Shown in pieces: positions 60,102 through 64,000 of a DNA stretch of 64,000 bases. The notes below the pieces were generated by a model. It ran no database searches and was not told where the DNA came from. It saw only the letters and a list, made by a program, of their open reading frames with translations. Source of the DNA: Himantopus leucocephalus (taxonomy: Eukaryota; Chordata; Aves; Charadriiformes; Recurvirostridae); the NCBI GenBank assembly GCA_003993805.1, contig RSEF01000019.1, positions 2,059,766 to 2,123,765 on the forward strand. The letters run 5' to 3'. Position numbers and translations under genes: made by a program. Position 1 is the stretch's first letter. Each line of letters begins with the position of its first letter.

Positions 60102-63100
60102 GCGGGGGTAGCACAGGAGAAAAGGAGATGAAAGGGAGACACATGAGCATCTTTTACAAATGCCAAAGACCTGAAATAATGTCATTTTAACTGCCAAATG
60201 CCCTTCAGCTTTCAGGAAAATCACTCATGACAACTAGCAACTTCTCGAGTCACAGACAGCACAGTCGCTTCTCAAATAAGCTCTCTTTAGCTCCACGTCT
60301 GCACCTTGCAAAATCTGCTCCTGCTCTCGAACGTGCCTCTGGGCCCCTCTTGAACAAAGGTCACCAATTAAAGGGAACAGCATGATCCTGTTGCAACACG
60401 GACCATTACTCGCTAGCGACCCAGTCCACAGCACTGACTGGTTTTCACTTGTGAAATGACTATGTCTGAACTTGGGCCTCTAGAAGCACAAGTCTCTTAC
60501 AGATCACAACCTGTGAATACTCCAGCCTGTGCAAAGCTCCTGTAACCATTCTCCCTGGAAAGCAAAAGGAAGGCTTCTGAAATAATGACTGTCTTTGTAC
60601 AAGGTTTATCTTTCAACAACATCCTTCTCAGCCGTGCTCCTTCCAGTAGAAAAATCCTGTCCCCACAATCCCATCCTCTCTCACGCTCTGACCTGTCCCA
60701 TTTGGGTTTTTTTTAGTAGACCTTAATGCTTGAAGCAAATAGAAAAATGTTACAGGGCATAAAATAGATAAGAACAATCTGGGCATATTTTATTACAGTG
60801 CTTTATGATTTAACACACAATGGAGGGATGTATTGTGAAATACCACACACCTCTGAAGGTGCGATATTCTATTTTAGTATCACACAACAGCTTCCACGGG
60901 AGAACAGCTTGTAATTTCCAAAAATGCAAAGATAAACGCTAGTCCCCATAAAAAACGTGCTGCTGTGAGTATCGAATTTGTTCAATACTCAGTGAGAACG
61001 CAGGAAACTAGCTACAGCTAGTCCTCACGCGGTCTACGTCCCTGAACTTGCATCTCCAAACCAAAACGCAGGGGTTGGTAAACATTCAGCTGTTTCTGTT
61101 TCTCTCCTGCACTCTTCCCAGCACTGGGGGATTCCCACAGCTCTAAGATTAATGTTGTCAAAATGGCTCTAAAGCCAAGGAAGAGGTTTAGCTAATCAAG
61201 GCAAGGGACCATCCCATCAGCATACGAAAATGAGTGTGTAGACTGCATCCATCAACAAACGCTGCACCCACTGCTGCATGCCCTGGTACACACACAGCAG
61301 CTGGGTCCCTATGGATTTGGGTGCTAAGAGAGCATTGGTACCTGCAGTTGGCTTGGGCTGGAGCTAAGGCAAACGCTGGGAACTGAGCATCCAGGTCCCA
61401 CTCCAGGGAAACTCCCAGCTGAGCATGACCTAGAGCTACAAGCCCCCAATTCTGCACGCCTACAGGGATGTTCACACTTGCCATCTACAGATAGTCTACC
61501 CAATAGTACGCAATCGTACATATACTTTTACAAATATTAATTAGTTAACAAACATTGTCAACAGGACAGTGACTTTCTGCCTTCTGTTTTGAGCAGTCGT
61601 TTGCACTGGGCCCATCTCGTATGTGTTAGGACAAAGTCACAAACTTCCTACAAATCAGGTAACTACATAACAGAGAGGAAAACAACCCTAAACTGCACGT
61701 CAGTAATGTTTGGTCTCATCCCCTTCCCCATTTCCCCCTTTCTCACAACACATTGAGTCTCTTGTTTCCTTTCTGCTCCTCCATGCCAGAATTCAAAGAA
61801 TATTCATCTTCACTGCCCAGAGAGGACAAACCAGGCTGCCCATAGCAGGAGACAGCTTTCAGACTTCTCCAAAGACAACAGTAAATTGTTCTGCTGGCTC
61901 AACAGGCCACTGCAATCAGACTTGAACAAAAAACATCCAAAAAAAACCCCCACAAAGATTGAGGGAGAGATCCTACCTGAGCTGGCTGTAACAAACTACG
62001 CATGTGAACACCTGCACAGAAAGGGAAGAGCTCCCATTCTTGCACAGAAATATCGGGGGGGCGAAAGGGGATGGAGTGGAGCTAAGACATGGACAAACTG
62101 GCTTTGGTGGTGGTCTGCCACCTCATAAAATATCTTGCCATCTCGCCTTGCCGTGCAGCCAGCACAGATTGACAGCAGCTGGGCTCGCCCCAGTGATTTG
62201 TAGCATCCCTCCTTTCCGCTCTCAAAGCACCTCCTCAGGCCAAGGGCACAAGCTCCTCCCTCTGCTTCTCGTGGTTTGGGGACTAAGTATGTTGAGTTAG
62301 GGGAATCCCTGCAAAATCTCAGCAGAGAAGAGCCCAGACATTATTTCATGTTTTCCTCCAGCCCATATAAAAGCCATTTGTTACGTTTATTATTATTATT
62401 CCTTAAATCCCTTCAATTTTAAGCACCCTTACAGCCTGCCCCTCCTACTGGGACCCTTTGCTGAGCAGCCAGAACGTAGGCTGGAGCACTCGGCAGCGTT
62501 CACCAGCAATGCAGAGCAGCTCCTCATCCCTCTCGGCGATCAGCTTGTCTTAGAGGGAAGGAGAAAGAGGTCTGACCACACAGTGGTGAAGGCAGCACGA
62601 ATCCTGCCTGTGAATGCCACGGGAGCAGGGCTGGCCCCCAAATGACTTATGTGTCTCGCCACTATCACATAGGACAATGCTTTAGGCTTTAGAAGAGCAG
62701 AGGTCACTGCTCCAGAAGGGAATCCTCGCTCTCTGGGACCGGCCAGGCACTGCACCATCGGGGCCAAAACCTCCACGGCCAGTTCTGGAGAGGTCTCAGC
62801 ACTGAGCATCCTCTGTGTCCTCCCACCTTGCACAGGAGACTTTGCTCAGGCAAAACCAGAAAATAAAGCAAACACAGGAAAGCCCAGGACGGAACAACTC
62901 AGGAGGAAAGGCTGGAGCACAGCATGTACACCTGCATGCTGGGGGAAACGCAGGTCTCCTATTCCCACCACCACCCATGGCCATCTCCTGCACCCACAAG
63001 TCTCAACCCCCAGTTGCTCACTTACGGTAATCCCATTTACAGATTATTTTGGATTCTGTCTCAAATAATTTCTTTTCACATGCTTGTAAGTCTCTTACGC

Positions 63101-64000
63101 TACTAAAATATTTGCTTTGTAAACAAGTGTCTTTTCCAGGAAAGCAAGGCGAGGAACAGGTACACCCCTGAGGGCACCTGCCAGTCAAGCAGGCATCTCA
63201 CCACCTCAGAAGCATGCCCACGAGAGCAGGGCTTGCTAGAAGAGCCGGCTGGTATGTCCGACGGGCAGATATCTGCCTGGGTCAATGCCACAGGAGATCT
63301 TGTTTCATGGCAAAACAATTGCTCATAAAAATTCCATTTAAGTTACTATAACTTAACATTGTCCAAATGAAAACCCAGGGGCTACGACTGAACCCCGGGT
63401 GACTCTATTGAGTTGAAGGGCATTTTTTGCCTTGCCTTTTTTTTTTTAATATTCATTGATCTGAGCAAACATAATAATCACCATCTGTTGTGAACACAGT
63501 TGGAATGGAAAAAAAAAAAAAAGGATCACACGCAAGGCTGCTGTAAACCAGCGTAATTCCTCTGACCCCAGCAGATCCATTAACACACAGGTAAAGCGTT
63601 TCATGCAATTTCTGTCTGAAATTGCTCATAACATTAAAAATGCACCTTTAGCCAGAGGGGGTTTAGTTTGGTTTCTTTTGTGGTGCAGGGCCGCTTTTTG
63701 TTTCCTTTTGTTCTAATGCTCTTGTACACTAAGTGGAAAAGGATCTCAGATCTTGACATCCCACTTCACTAGAAAGATGTCACACGCAGCAACATCCGTG
63801 CCTCTGCCTGCCGAGTCAGACAGTCAAGCACCTCCTCAGCCCCCTCCATTACCGGACTGAGATGCTGAATAAATTCCCTCAGCTCTTACAGAGGGTAAAA
63901 ACAACAAAACACAAGCAGGAATGTTTAATGACTCAGTGCAACGGAAAATAAATGGCTTAAAAACACAAGTGCTTTTCGGGAAAGCAAGCTCTCTACTGCT
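60102..64000. other. Unique noncoding DNA to window end
   Basis: No exon, RNA gene or assignable repeat. Low-complexity items are T9-T10 runs near 60707 and 63439, (TTA)n near 62389-62400, a G7 run near 62055 and an A14 run near 63510. Confidence 0.4.

Noticed and set aside
1..64000. CRISPR arrays, operons, tRNA or rRNA genes, microRNA hairpins
   Set aside because: No regularly spaced direct repeats, no tRNA TPsiC (GGTTCRA) box in a proper context, no rRNA-like sequence, and no inverted repeat long enough (about 20-25 paired bases) for a pre-miRNA.

Overview
The window reads as nuclear DNA of a bird. It contains a recognisable 3' end of an avian CR1 LINE (35569-36047, ending in the ATTCTATG octamer tail). 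It also has two CR1 pieces broken by 100-N assembly gaps, an endogenous-retrovirus pol relic, an older CR1 copy of the kind shared with turtles and crocodilians, and a thin scatter of worn MIR/L3-like repeats. There is no prokaryotic gene organisation. The base composition is AT-leaning and locally variable. Interspersed repeats cover little of the window, which also fits an avian genome.

I find no protein-coding gene or exon I can support. The longest open frames (up to 187 codons) are chance frames in GC-rich or pyrimidine-rich DNA, or lie in transposon relics. I see no tRNA, rRNA or snRNA gene and no convincing microRNA hairpin. The window is best described as intergenic or intronic sequence; which of the two cannot be decided from the sequence alone.

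Layout. 1-8350: unique AT-leaning DNA with a FOX-type palindrome (1776-1797) and two homeodomain-type palindromes. 8350-12700: a MIR-like relic, two candidate conserved noncoding blocks (9560-9760, 11550-11890) and a CpG-rich patch. 12743-14700: assembly-scarred transposon cluster (single-N join with repeated flank, CR1 with 100-N gap, ERV pol relic). 14700-28760: mostly unique DNA with a MIR-type relic (18010-18250), an L3-type LINE tail (20420-20525) and a candidate regulatory block (23570-23780). 28760-41680: candidate block, (GT)13, antisense MIR, the best CR1, and an AT-rich block with a 23-bp palindrome. 41680-52560: the strongest AT-rich candidate enhancer, a 40-bp tandem duplication, homopolymers, MIR-like relics and a block holding a DR1 nuclear-receptor site. 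52567-52978: second CR1/gap/duplicated-join cluster. 53000-64000: the candidate block rich in TAATC motifs, a MIR relic, a 23-bp tandem duplication, a 37-bp element present twice 2,068 bp apart, and an ancient antisense CR1 (59080-59550).

The biological content therefore seems to be cis-regulatory rather than coding. Several 200-400 bp blocks are repeat-free and dense in homeodomain, SOX, FOX and nuclear-receptor-like motifs, as expected around developmental genes. That reading is inference and depends on alignments I could not run. I did not find evidence of a previously undescribed system.
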